Origin: Epiperipatus broadwayi
Lineage: Eukaryota > Onychophora > Udeonychophora > Euonychophora > Peripatidae
DNA: 64,000 nt
Reading direction: 5' to 3'
Assembly (NCBI GenBank): GCA_028023455.1
Contig: JAQFVV010006353.1
Span: forward strand, 310,001 to 374,000
A program made the translations under genes and the position numbers. The notes beneath the pieces were generated by a model. The model was given only the letters and a program-made list of their open reading frames with translations. It searched no databases and was not told the origin of the DNA. Shown one piece after another: positions 47,479-59,145 of this stretch (position 1 is its first letter; each line of letters opens with the position of its first letter).

Positions 47479-48280
47479 GTGTGGCCAAAGGGCGAAATAA
47501 TGTGATGTATTTTCTTGGATATTATTTCAAGAAGCCAAAACAGATGTTTTTTTTATGTTCTATTTAATAAAATTTAGGGACACGTGATGTTTGTTCAATG
47601 CAATGCACCTAAATGAATATCAATGCAAGAGTCCCCCGATTCGTTTTGAAATTGTTTTCACTTTTAATTTCATCCAAAGACTCCAGAAATGATTATTTTT
47701 GTCAAAATACGTAATTTACTGATTTTAGAATATACATGTACATATATATATTAAAAATATATTTTTGACTGTGATCTTTTCCAAACCTTTCATTTTATCT
47801 GTATATAAATACATTTTATGATAAAGCAGCTGTGTTTAGGTTTAGAATTTTTTTTTTTTTCTTAATTAAATAATTTTTTTTCTATCATTGTTTTAATCCA
47901 TTCTACATCTGTAATGTTCCACTTATACGCACTCTGTATTAGAAGTATTTATTTTAGGTACCATATTATATAGCTCTAGCTATTTATTTTTCTAAAAAAA
48001 AAATCTGAACCGTCTTGTAACAAACCAAAGATATTATTTAAGTAGTGAGTGAAATTAAATACAGAGTCTCCATCTATTGCTAGAAATAGTAACTATACTT
48101 TGTCTCTGGTAATTTTTTGTTATCTGTTAATTGTATATTATTAGATATTGTTTTACATAAGGTTTTAGAACTTTATCACGAGTTGAGATTTATTTCTTCC
48201 ACGTTTAACATGATTTTTTTGTTTTGTTCATTTTATTTTGACAGTACAAAGTGCTACGCAGCAATAAATAAATCACGGAG
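47479..48280 (+). other. MYLIP: Probable 3' UTR of the MYLIP-like gene with candidate poly(A) signals
   Basis: Sequence after the stop codon is AT-rich with no recognisable repeat. A canonical AATAAA lies at 47566-47571, about 90 bases past the stop, and an AATAAATAAA cluster lies near 48264. Either could define the transcript end; transcript data are needed to choose. Nothing coding is visible between them. Confidence 0.45.
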
Positions 48281-49558
48281 GATTTCAACGTTTTTTTTTT
48301 TTTTAAAAAAATTAAATTATTCAGCAATATTTATTACAAGCAATAACAGTTATTATAGTAACTTATCTTCTATATTTGTTTGTTTATTTATTTATATTTG
48401 TTTTTTTACATGAGGAGAAAGTCTGTAGTTGTAATAATATTTTATTAATTTTAAGTTGATTTTTATACGTATATGAATCACCACATGATTACGCCAATCA
48501 TTCCTAGCCTCAATATGAATAATATTGATCGTTCCTGAGGCAATTTAAGCTATATCCGATATAACAGATTTATTTAAGATGAAATCGGCTTATCCAATGC
48601 CTTTTAGACCAATGTAAATAAGCGCACACTCTGCATAGATTGCCTCTAAAGTTCACTATTAGGCAATTGGTCAAAATTTGCCATCATTTTAATATTTAAA
48701 TGTTGATATTTAAATGGAGTTAGTAAAATTAAAATCGTTAGATTGGGGGGAAGGGTATATGTATGTATGTGATTATATTCTGGTTTAAAAATTATCTTAG
48801 GATTTTTTTTTATAATTACCAGTTTCTTGATTCATATTTCCTTTTTTGAAACTTCAAATACTGCAATATTTACAAATATTCTAGTAAAAGATACGCACAC
48901 TCTTATAGAAATTGACTTTATCGTTTTTAGGAATCTTATTTTATTCAGGAAATCATAAGTTTTCTCTGAGTTTTTGGGCTCAGCAGTTTTATGACTGGCT
49001 GGCTTTATGTCATGATAAGTTCCTGGATTGCTTTTTGTTTTTACTGATGAAGGTTAAAGGAAGGCGCTATAAACAATCTTCATTTCAATAGTGGAATGGA
49101 ATCGTTGCGCTCATTTGTCTATTTTTTTGACCTCATGACAATAATAAATACATCACGATTTTGTATTTTAGACCATTTTTCCAAGAATGCATCTTCGTTA
49201 AAAAATTTAATGATATGCAGTATATTTATTTGCCAAACATTTTTTTCATGCTTTTCTGCATATGAGGTCAGGCAAGTGTCTGGAAAATAGAACTGTGATT
49301 TTATTGAAATATCAGACTTTTGTTTATCTTTTCACATGGGAAAATCTAAAAGAATATTTGACATCTTTTATCAGTGAAACTATTTGTGTCCTTATATTTA
49401 ATATTTATAATTATATATATATCACTTGTTGTGTATAAATCCATTTGAAAATTGAAAAGCAGCGACATTTTTCGTATTAGTAACAAAGTCATGCATGAAT
49501 CTGTGTATGTGTGTGTATTTATTTGCACATATAAATGCATATACATATATATCTTCAT
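48281..49558. other. Intergenic AT-rich sequence, nothing recognised
   Basis: Downstream of the MYLIP-like gene. Short frames are present but are AT-driven and have no family features. Confidence 0.5.
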
Positions 49559-49560
49559 TA

Positions 49561-49698
49561 CAAACCAGTCAACACAGTATCAATAGCAATCAGTAATCTC
49601 AAACTGTTGTTAAGGCAATCTTCTTTTAACAATAAAGGATGTCACCATGGCAACAGTTTGAGATTGTTATTGGGATTGTCTAAGTGTTGATTGGTTTT
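49561..49698. mobile_element. 138-bp MITE with about 50-bp terminal inverted repeats
   Basis: The left end CAAACCAGTCAACACAGTAT and inner CAATCAGTAATCTCAAACTG mirror the right CAACAGTTTGAGATTGTTAT and GTGTTGATTGGTTTT. TA dinucleotides flank both ends (49559-49560 and 49699-49700), which fits a Tc1/mariner-type insertion. No transposase is present. Confidence 0.75.
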
Positions 49699-51013
49699 TA
49701 ATGATTACTTACAAACCCATTTAACCTTGAACATTATTACACTAATATGTCATACATCATTTCAGCTTCATGTTTGGTTAAAATAAAAAAAATATACTGC
49801 ATATATACTATTTGAAGGCCATCAAAATATAATTTGTGGCATTACAATGAGAGTTATATATCAGCCATGTCATCGGGTATTTTTCAGTTATCTCAGAAAT
49901 GGTTCATTCCTTTATTGGAGGTATTTAAAAAATTAAAATCAGAAGGAATTAAAAATTAAATACGAATGTGTAGACAAAAAGGGGGAAAAAGATTGAAATA
50001 TATTGATGTAAAAATCAGATTCAAATGTATAGATTTAATAAAAAAAATCGATTTGAATTATATTATTGTATATTTTTGTGCAATTCTTCGTGTTTAGAGC
50101 ATTTTATTATTATTAAAAAAAACAATATATATTTATTGTTAAATATTTTTTCATGTTTTATTTCTATCCATGTAAGATATTAGCGCCATCTTTTGGAAGC
50201 ATTGTGATTTATTAATGCAATAATACTATATTTTAAAAAAAAAATAAGAATCTACTGTCAGTTTGCTTCTAATTTAAACAGCTTTTATTAAAAATAATTT
50301 ACTTTTTTATTTCACTATAAAATAATTGGTCGTTCCCTCCCCTCCTTTAGCTGCAGATGGTTTGCAGTTGATGAGTTATATAAGTCATTAGGATTTTTTG
50401 TTTTTTAAATTATTAAAAAAATTCTATCCTTTGGGGAATCAATTTAAAACTATTAACAGTAAATAAAAATTAGATCAAATTTTATTCTGAGCAGATGTTT
50501 TTAATCTATTCGGCATTTTCTCTATTTTTTAAAAATAGAAACCGGGAAAGGGGGAAAAAGTATTTTTTTGTTGAATTTCTCCATGATGTCTACCTCATAG
50601 AGATAGATTTGTTAGCTGCTGGTTTATCAGGGATTGTTTTATAAAGATAAAGTTCTGAAGTCTTAAAAGTAGAAAGCCATACCAAACAATGCCCTTTTTT
50701 AAAAAAAAAATGAAAAAGTGACATTGTTTGGAAACCAAATACTGGAAAATATTCAACTCTAAAATTGAAATTTGAAAAGAATATCTGGAAAAATATATAT
50801 ATTTTTATCTTTGTGTTTATTTTCATTGTACAAAAAAATCCAATGAAGAATTTTTTAATGTTTTGATTATTTAATAAAATGTTCTTTTTATATATATATT
50901 CATTATTTGCTTATTTTTTTTTCTTTATTATCGATTATAATTCATGAGTGTATATGCGAGTGTGAAATTTTGCTTGAATATATATATAGGTTGGAATCAC
51001 TGGATAAACAGTG

Positions 51014-51612
51014 ACAAACTCCATACAGTAGCGCCACCCAGTGCAAACTATAGTAATCAATGAATACAAGAAGATTTGTGCATAAAATCCTTATCTATTG
51101 CCTGCTCATTCAATATCTCCAGACTAGTTTCTAGCTTGTGGCTTTCATTAGTGAGGAATAGCCTTGGATCCGAGAGCACTGCACCTAAATCTTAGGATCG
51201 AAGACAACCCGCCAGCAGCCATCTTTTATCTTTTTAGTCAACTATAAAGCTATGAGCCTAAAATGAAAACAGATGTTTTCAATCCAAGCTCATTTGCTTG
51301 TATAAGTGCTTGGATTGAAAACATCTGTTTTCGGTTTGGAGCTCTGGCTATGTTAACTAAAAAGATGAAAGGTGGATGCTGGAGAGTGTATTAGGTCCTA
51401 AGATCTAGATGTAATGCTCTTAGATTCAAGTCTTCTTTCCGATGAAAGCTACAAGCTAGAAACTAGTCTGGAATTATTGGATGAGTAGGCACTAGATAGG
51501 GATTTTGTTGCATTCATCGTTTACTATGGCTTGCATTGGGTGGGGTTACTGTATGGAGTTGGTCATTGTTTTAACAGCTTGTTTAAACATAGGAAATAAT
51601 GATCATGTGATG
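51014..51612. mobile_element. F1 foldback element, most complete copy
   Basis: Left arm 51014-51290 and right arm 51308-51612 are inverted around CTTGTATAAGTGC. Left words: ACTCCATACAGTAGCGCC, CTAGTTTCTAGCTTGTGGC, GAAAACAGATGTTTTCAATC; right words: GGATTGAAAACATCTGTTTT, CTACAAGCTAGAAACTAG, GGTTACTGTATGGAG and the terminus GATCATGTGATGT. The left outer terminus is lost. It gives the family consensus of about 270-300 bases per arm. Confidence 0.88.
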
Positions 51613-51779
51613 TGTAGTAGTTTAGTCATTGGACAGTAGAGTACAATAATAAATGATAGCGTTGTGTCACCAGTAATAGTTGACTTGCTGATTTTTAATA
51701 CCTTTTATTCCAATATTTTAATTTTAGAACATTATTACAGTTATAATAGTGGAGCCGCAATTTATCTCGTATCAGTGTA

Positions 51780-52890
51780 TATACTACTTCAGTTATACAC
51801 TATCATAAAAAAGGGTAAACAAAAAATAAACACATTAAATTTGAAAATTTAATAAATTTTAGGATCTGTAGCATCCATTTTTTCATCTCGGAGCACTATA
51901 CTCGATCACATTTATTAATAATTTTTTTCCATCTCAGTGTGCCATATATATTTATTAATAACATTTCCTAGAGTTATATTGAAAACACATTTTCATATAG
52001 TACAGTATTCACATAATAAAATGTTTTCTAAGCATAAAGCTAAAAGGTTCATGGAGTTTAATAACTGTAAAATATTCTTGTATTGTGTCCGAGAGCTTAA
52101 AATTCAAGAGTTTAACTGAGAATCTCAGCCAGATGCTGGCAACAAAGATGGATGTATAATTTCCAATGTTGGAAGCAACTAGAATGGCCATTGTCAGTTG
52201 GTAATAAGATTGCTACTAACAAAAGCATAATTAATAGCCTTAAAAGTTGGAATTTTGCTATTTATTTTTATCTAAAAAAGTAAAGATACTGCATATTAAA
52301 GTTTATTCTAATGAATGAAATAACACATTCAATATAAATGTTTCAATCCAATTTCTGTATAACTCGTTAAATGTGCTGTATGTGTCCGGGGAACTACGGG
52401 GAACTACCCATGTTGACCACAACCCATTATTGGTCTTTCTCATGTGGCCATATTTAGGATTGATAGTGATTGTGTCTGTTTCCACTATCACTTCTATATA
52501 TTGGCTACAAACAGGCTATATTTCCTGATCATTTTTTGACAAACATCTTTCTGTCAGTCAGTTCCAAGATCACTCTAAGACTCATGATAATGACCAGAAT
52601 CTCAGAGCATCATCGTCCATCACTGTAGAGCCACCAAATGAACACGCCAGAGACAGCTCCATAACCCTAATAACATCTTTGTTAACATTCTGTCCCATTA
52701 TAATCTTAATTATTATATGCATACTATGCACATAAAAGGTATTGTGTTAAATCTATGTGCATGTTGAAAAGCACTGCACACTTGCAGTACAATAAACGAT
52801 ATGTATTTATTGTAATCAAAGCTTATCAATAAAATGAGCTATAATATGTGATGTATGGAGGGAAGTTTGGAACAGAATATAGTGAATGTA
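51780..52890. repeat. Dispersed repeat E, copy 2
   Basis: It aligns with 16935-17880: AATTTAATAAATTTTAGGAT, TTTTTTCATCTCGGAGCAC, TAATAAAATGTTTTCTAAGC, GTGCATGTTGA, GCACACTTGCAGTACAATAA and GTTTGGAACAGAATATAG. A minus-strand frame (52009-52191) ends in the same kind of peptide (FMLRKHFIM against IMLGKPFII) as the other copy, which suggests a decayed shared reading frame of unknown type. Confidence 0.6.
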
Positions 52891-53654
52891 ATTCTTTCCA
52901 TGCTCACCAGTCTCTGAACCCAGTTTCATTCGAGCATCTTAATTTCAGAACTACACTGTAAACTGCCAGTCCCTTTTCATGATTTATATGCAAAATTATT
53001 GATTAGATATTATTCTGCAACAATATATTGCTGAGATAGTAAATTACTTTCGGGTAGAAGATTACACGTTCAAATGAACCATTTAAATATAGATACCTGT
53101 TACGCTATCCTAATTGTGGTACTTTAAATTCTTAATTATATATTGGTTATTTCACTGCTAGCATCGTGAGCTCTTCCACGGCCAAATAACGTAAATCAAA
53201 GCTAACTTTGCCATATTTTTCATATATTTGGCTTTTAGTTTGAATAACGTTTTTATCAAAAACTATTTTTCTACAAAATTATTTAAATTTATTTTAAACG
53301 TAAATGGAAAACAATAAAAATATGAAAGATACTAGGTGAGACCCGAAAATAACTGAAGTATGTAATAAAAAATTGCTTTTTTATATTTAAGTGTTACAAA
53401 TTGAATCCCTTTAAAAGTATAATCCATTTAATGCAATTCTCCAGTCTAAATGTATTTTTTACTTTTCAAAGTAGTGTGGAAATTTTTGTAAAGCGATGCG
53501 TTTTAAAACCTGTGTCGATTTTTTTCTTCACCGTTTAGAAAAAAAAATAAATTAAGGCAGTTTTTGGTTCAAGAGAAGTCGGATATAGTGATAGATAAGC
53601 TGGATCGTGATGAATTTAATTAAAAATTGTTTAACTGAAATTCAGGCTTATATC

Positions 53655-53780
53655 ATCATCATCATCATCAACCATTATCAATCCACTGCAGGATGAACGT
53701 CTCTCCAAGTTTAATCCATCTCCGATCTTTAGCTTCTCTTCTCCACATCACTCCTGCACACTTTCTTATTTCATCCATCA
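53655..53780 (-). mobile_element. RTE-like LINE 3' end, minus strand
   Basis: ATCATCATCATCATCATCAA followed by CCATTATCAATCCACTGCAG and CTTCTCTTCTCCACATCACT matches the 3' end of the intronic LINE at 42780-42890. Only about 125 bases remain: a typical 5'-truncated copy with its microsatellite tail. Confidence 0.85.
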
Positions 53781-54560
53781 ATATATGTAATATATAGGGT
53801 ATATGAGCACAGACTTTCACATGACCCACCACTGTATCTCATATCACTGATACACTTGAACACATGTCGAAAAGATAAATAATTAATAATATATGTATTT
53901 CATGCTAAACCAGCAATCGTCAATTGGTCCAGATTATCATTTCTACACATTTATGCAATAAGTGCTCAGATATATATTAAGATAGTCAATCTTCATACTT
54001 TAATGGACAGGCTTCAATCCACTCCACATTTCAACTCTTCAACCATCCATCCAATTGAAAATCTGATGATGGAACGCTCAAAGGCCACTCTGAGGCTGAG
54101 ATTCTTGTCACATCCATATTGACCTAAAATCAATCTGACCCCTCATGTACAGGACAATCCATTTAATACATATACAAGGGATGGGCAGACATCTACTATG
54201 TAATAACTTAAATACAGGCTCCAATATATAGGGTATAAGAGCAGACTTTCACACCACTATCTCATATCACTGATACACTTGAACACATATGTCAAAAAGA
54301 TAAATAATCAATATACGTATTTCATGCTAAATCAGCAATCATCATTAAAGTATGAAGACTGGCTATCTTAATATATATCTGAGCACTTATTGCATATATG
54401 TGTAGAGATGATAATCTGGACCAACTGATGATTGCTGGTTTAGCATGAAATATGTATATTGGTGATTATCTTTTCAACATATATGTGTTTAAGTGTACAG
54501 TGATACGAGATAGAGTGGAGAGGGGTGGGTCGTGTGAAAGTCTACTCCTATACCCTATAC
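53781..54560. mobile_element. F2 foldback element with rearranged left arm
   Basis: Left-arm sequence runs from ATGAGCACAGACTTTCACAT to the GACCCCTCATGTACAGGAC spacer word (about 54150), then a second partial left arm repeats (54215-54345), and the right arm follows (TTGCATATATGTGTAGAGAT, CCAACTGATGATTGCTGG, GTGTGAAAGTCTACTCC) to about 54555. The right half is shortened. It directly follows a LINE 3' end at 53655-53780, as does the other complete F2 near a LINE. Confidence 0.75.
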
Positions 54561-55155
54561 ATTAAAAATTGTTTAAAACTTCAAGGTTTTGGGTGCTGAT
54601 GCATTGTTATGATGAAGCTTATGTTCCTCACTATGCCACAAAATGGGACAATTACGTTTTGTTGAATCACACAAACTTTAGAACTTGTAGGTTTCAAATG
54701 CCTGGTTACGAACAAATTCCGAGTGAACCATGCCAACCCCCCCCCCCATCAGCATTGTTTTGACCATAAGACTTCACCCACCACACTTCTTGGCGACATT
54801 GTGAATTTGACTTGTATTAAACCACTTATAAACTTGTGTTTCCCAGAGCAGCTTGTTATCTGTTTCAAGCATTACAATTGTTTTCCCTAGAAGAAAACAG
54901 AATTTTACATTCCAACTTTTCAGCCATTACAAAAATCGACAAATACGCAAATCACACTTTACAAAAAAATATGCTACATGACCAAGATTTCACATGATGT
55001 CATTTGGCAGATTGATGCTGAAAGCTCCCTGCAAGAAGTATCTAGCAGCTGATAAGTATACTACAACAGGTGTGTCTACCAGTGATCTATTCTGGTTATT
55101 TCCCCTTGTATACATTTAAAGAAATGAAAAGCAAAAGTTTTTACATTAACTAGAA

Positions 55156-55560
55156 CAGGGATGCCCAACCCGTAGCTCACGAGTCACATGTGGCTCGCAT
55201 TGCACACTTCAAGAAAAATTGATAAAATATTTTTTCCTTGATGCCACATGCACACACTAAAAAATAAACATTTATACAATTCAAACGATAACGATATGCA
55301 GTGTCAAGTTTCACATTAAATAAAATAATTAAAATATACTTTTCCTGTAATTGTAATTTATATGTATGTTATCAAATTTTTAATATATAAATAAAATGTA
55401 TTTACATTTATTTATTTTTTAACATATTTCACCAGTTTTTTTTTAGTTTGTGAATTATGTTTACAAATGTAACATGAAAAATGCAATATATAATTGTGGC
55501 TCCCCAAATTTTTTTAAATTCTCAACTGTCTCGCGTCAAGTTAAAGGTTGGGCATCCCTG
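55156..55560. mobile_element. 405-bp hAT-type MITE with perfect 8-bp target-site duplication
   Basis: The ends are the perfect inverted pair CAGGGATGCCCAACC (left) and GGTTGGGCATCCCTG (right). AACTAGAA flanks both sides (55148-55155 and 55561-55568); an 8-bp duplication is the mark of hAT transposition. Subterminal words GTGGCTCGC and TGTGGCTCC also mirror each other partly. The inside is AT-rich and non-coding, so mobilisation needed a transposase supplied in trans. Confidence 0.93.
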
Positions 55561-56827
55561 AACTAGAACATTACATCTTTTTTCTTCTTTCCTAAGATCA
55601 AGTTTAAATTCTCCTAAAATTATAAAAGTAATAAACATTTAATAAATAAAAGCTTTTCAAATCATCAAAAACAATCTGAAAATAATTGCATTTACAATAG
55701 TTTTAATTTTATAAGCAAAATGTCAATAATTGCAACATTTTGCACAATTTGAGTTTTGCTAATTAACTTTTGAATTATAAAATTTTTGCTAATAACTACT
55801 GCTTAAAACTAAAATATATAATCTTTACCATTCATTTGAAGTATTTATTACAAGATTATAATACAGTTGTGGATGTAGATAACTTTAAATGCCACGCAAA
55901 TAAAATGATTTAAATTTAATGTGGAATAGTGCTTTGAGATTAAATCGAATTTATTAAGAGCGGTGAACAGTTATTGCTAAACAAATATAACTGTAGGAGA
56001 AAAAAAGACTAATTTATTACACAAAATTGTGAATAATAAATTTGTCCATATATATGCTGATCCTTTAATCCACTTGATGTAATATCTTTAATTTCTTCAG
56101 CAGTAACCTTTTTTACACGCAAAATTTCATCTTGGCCAATTGCAATTCATATGATTCTATATTCTGCAGCAACCTCAATGGAAGGAATCAATATCACACC
56201 ACTTTAATGTCTTTGAGTCAAAGTTTATGTAAATCATTACAAAATCCATGCTCGAGCTTGGTGTAAAATACCTTAGGAAGTCATTTAATCCAATCGGTGA
56301 TACTTTCTTACAATTATAGACTCACCAACATTGCAGTGTGTGTTAGTGAGAAGGTAACTGGGGATTAATTTTCCCTCCATGTCACTTGTAGCCCAATCTG
56401 AATCAACGTGTGTTAAGTAGAGACTAGATATTCGCCACAAAAATTTTAAGGCTGTTTAGGTCTGGATCGTGTTCTACAATGTGTAATATCTTTCGTATTT
56501 TTGCCGATGGAACAAAGTCCTTACATTAAATTTTGTTTTAAATTGGGCAAAATACAAACTTGAAATGATTCAAGTTGTATATGACAAGGAATGAGTCACA
56601 AGAACCTTTTCATGGAGTTTGTAAAACTTCGTGATAGCAGGAAGACTCTATGATTCATGACGATATAAAACACATTGCAGCTCATGACCTTAAAATATTA
56701 GTCATGAATAATTGAACTTTGTGACTAAAGAATGTGATATTGATTTAGAAATGGCACAGTAGACAAGTTGGCAAAAGAATCCATCACTTTTTTATTGGAA
56801 CATGTAATTTCTCTGCAGTTTAGCACA

Positions 56828-56935
56828 GTAATAGTTAGTCTCCAGAATGTAAGATTGTAGGATGGGATTTGGCACTGATACTCAAATGTCTTATAAAGTC
56901 TTGAGCAATAAAATCATCCAAATATTTATTGCATT
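56828..56935 (+). mobile_element. SINE family A fragment
   Basis: GGATGGGATTTGGCACTGAT, ACTCAAATGTCTTATAAAGT and GAGCAATAAAATCATCCAAA follow the head-to-tail order of the copy at 23237. The A-box part is degraded. Confidence 0.5.
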
Positions 56936-57104
56936 AATGAAATAATTTGTTTTGTGTCTTCATACAATTTTAGTATTGTGTTTATATGCTAGTTTCATTG
57001 TTTTTAGTATAGAAATTTTTTATTCCAAAAAAGCCTTTTTTAACAATTGTTTTTACAAAATGAAAAGCAATGACAAAAAGCTTTATTTCTCGGGAGTTAA
57101 TAAG

Positions 57105-57185
57105 TTTGAGTGCCAAAGCTGCAAGCAGCAGAATCGATCCTGCGACTTCCTGATGCCAAGATGGACACTACCAACTGTGCTGAAA
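57105..57185 (-). mobile_element. tRNA-like SINE head, minus strand
   Basis: On the minus strand AGCACAGTTGGTAGTGTCC (A-box) is followed about 35 bases later by GGATCGATTCTGC (B-box). The spacing fits a tRNA-derived Pol III promoter. No poly(A) tail or target duplication was seen. Confidence 0.55.
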
Positions 57186-57499
57186 CATGAAGAGTAGCAA
57201 TGTTGATGTGAAGAAAGATTGTTCTACAAGATAATGTGGGTTTGAAAAACGAAAAGAAAATTGAATAAAAAAAACATTATAGTATGAATAATTTGATAGA
57301 TTACTTGTTTTTGACAAATTCATGCAAAAAAACATAATAATTTTGAGTAATGAGAGAAAAATAACTTTCTGAAGAGGCAAATATCTAGATTTGAAAAATC
57401 AAATCCGCTAAATCTAAATGGTTTTTCTACAATTTGAAATACTGAGATATTCCTAATTTATGGATAAAATATGCATTTGTATATTTGCATAAATATGTA

Positions 57500-57615
57500 A
57501 CAGATCGGATCTTACCATTTAGAGCCCCAAAGTTGACAGCCATAAATATATAATGGTCCTTACCTACTGAGATGAGGGGTTCATATCTTACTACCAGTGG
57601 ACCTAGGGTCTTTGG
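57500..57615 (-). mobile_element. SINE-like repeat (family B), minus strand
   Basis: CTGTCAACTTTGGGGCTC on the minus strand matches CTGTCAATTTCGGGGCTC at 18955-19045. Another B-box-like word, GGGTTCGAATTCTG, lies just outside at 57760-57773 on the minus strand. Confidence 0.4.
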
Positions 57616-58137
57616 GTAGAATACCAAGAATGACATGAAGTAATTAACCAATAATTATGCCTACTTTCAATGGTCTACCTCTTTATTACACATTAAATTT
57701 GGACACAATTTAGGCAAGTTCATCTATACTTATTGTCTCGGATTTTACATACCCCTCAGAATTCGAACCCAGGTAGAATATTGCAATAAACTCTTCAGCG
57801 ATTAATTTACATTAGATATATATAATCATATATTTACATGAGTTATTTTCATTTTATTATGTCACTATGTTATATACTAAAAAGATAATTCTTTGCACTT
57901 TCTTAATGGTAAAAAAGTAAAGAATTAAGGAATAATTATTTTTAGGATTCTTCTTTAAGTTTTATTTTTAGTTTTTTATTGCGATTTAAAGGAGTTTTGA
58001 GATTAATTCAATTCAAACCATTACTCAATTTGAACTTTTTTTTATTCCTCTAATTAGTAGAAATCTTGTGCAAATGTTTTGTGTTTTAATTGGTTTAGTT
58101 AATTGTTTTATTATTATAAATGCATTGCATAGTTTAG

Positions 58138-59145
58138 GGCAGTAGTAGTGTCACTGGAGTGTATGATCCTCTGATTCCAATTGGTTCTTCCAACATTTGA
58201 ATATCTCGGTTTAGCTCCGAGGCATAAAATCCTCATTGATTCCAGTTTTGGTACTTCCAAAACTTGAACTTCTTGGTTTAATCCAGTAGTAGAGGGTCAG
58301 ACGGGAGCATAAGAATCTCAAATCAGTTCCAGTTTTGGTACTCCCAACAATTAAACATCTTGGTTTAGTGCAGTGGTAAAGTCAGACTCTGGAGTATAAG
58401 ATCTTCGAATCAATTCTAGTTATGGTACTTCTGACATTTGATCTTGGTTTAGTGCACAGGCAGATGAGGATAAGATCCTCTGATCAATTTGAATTCTGGA
58501 TTTGAACTTCCAAGTTTAGTACAGTGGTAGAATATTGGATTCTAGAGCTCTGAATTGAGTTCAGTTCTTGTACTTTTGACATTTAATCTTCGTTTAGTGC
58601 AGTGGCTGAGTGTCAGACTTTGGAGAGTAAGATCCTTAAATCAATTCTGACAGTTGAACTTGGTTTAGTGCAGTGGTAGAATATCAGACTCTGGAACATA
58701 AGATCCTCAGATTGATTCAAGTTCTGGCACTTCCGACAGTTGAACTTCTTGGTTTGGTGAAGTGGTAGAATATCAGACTCTGGAACATATGATCCTCAGA
58801 TTGATTCAAGTTCTGGCACTTCCGACAGTTGAACTTCTTGGTTTGGTGAAGTGGTAGAATATCAGACTCTGGAACATAAGATCCTCAGATTGATTCAAGT
58901 TCTGGCACTTCCGACAGTTGAACTTCTTGGTTTGGTGAAGTGGTAGAATATCAGACTCTGGAACATATGATCCTCAGATTGATTCAAGTTCTGGCACTTC
59001 CGACAGTTGAACTTCTTGGTTTGGTGAAGTGGTAGAATATCAAACTCTGGAGTATAAGATCAGATTGATTCCAGTTCTGGTAGTTTTGGCTTTCAATCCG
59101 CTTACAAACTCTCAACTAACAAAGTCATTCAATTATTGAATTTTT
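58138..59145 (+). repeat. Tandem array of about 12 tRNA-like SINE heads with one tail
   Basis: Units of about 89 bases start TTGGTTTAGTGCAGTGGTAG and carry CAGACTCTGGA and GATTGATTCAAGTTCTGG, matching the tRNA-like head of SINE family A. Units before 58650 are diverged and vary in length (about 65-90 bases). From 58742 the GAACTTCTTG word recurs at 58742, 58831, 58920 and 59009, an exact 89-bp period with near identity. These younger units alternate between ACATATGATCC and ACATAAGATCC, giving a 178-bp higher-order repeat. The last unit runs into the ordinary SINE tail (TTACAAACTCTCAACTAACA, then AAGTCATTCAATTATTG). Confidence 0.88.

Noticed and set aside
54569-54763. Plus-strand frame of 64 codons with a varied amino-acid composition
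   Set aside because: It has no recognisable motif, starts inside the end of an F2 element and ends in a poly-C-driven proline run. No splice context or family similarity supports a gene.
56030-56600. Minus-strand sequence with scattered peptide-like words (such as DSDWATSDMEG) resembling a retroelement polyprotein
   Set aside because: The words are short, broken by many stops and in changing frames. I could not place them in a family, and a translated search would be needed.
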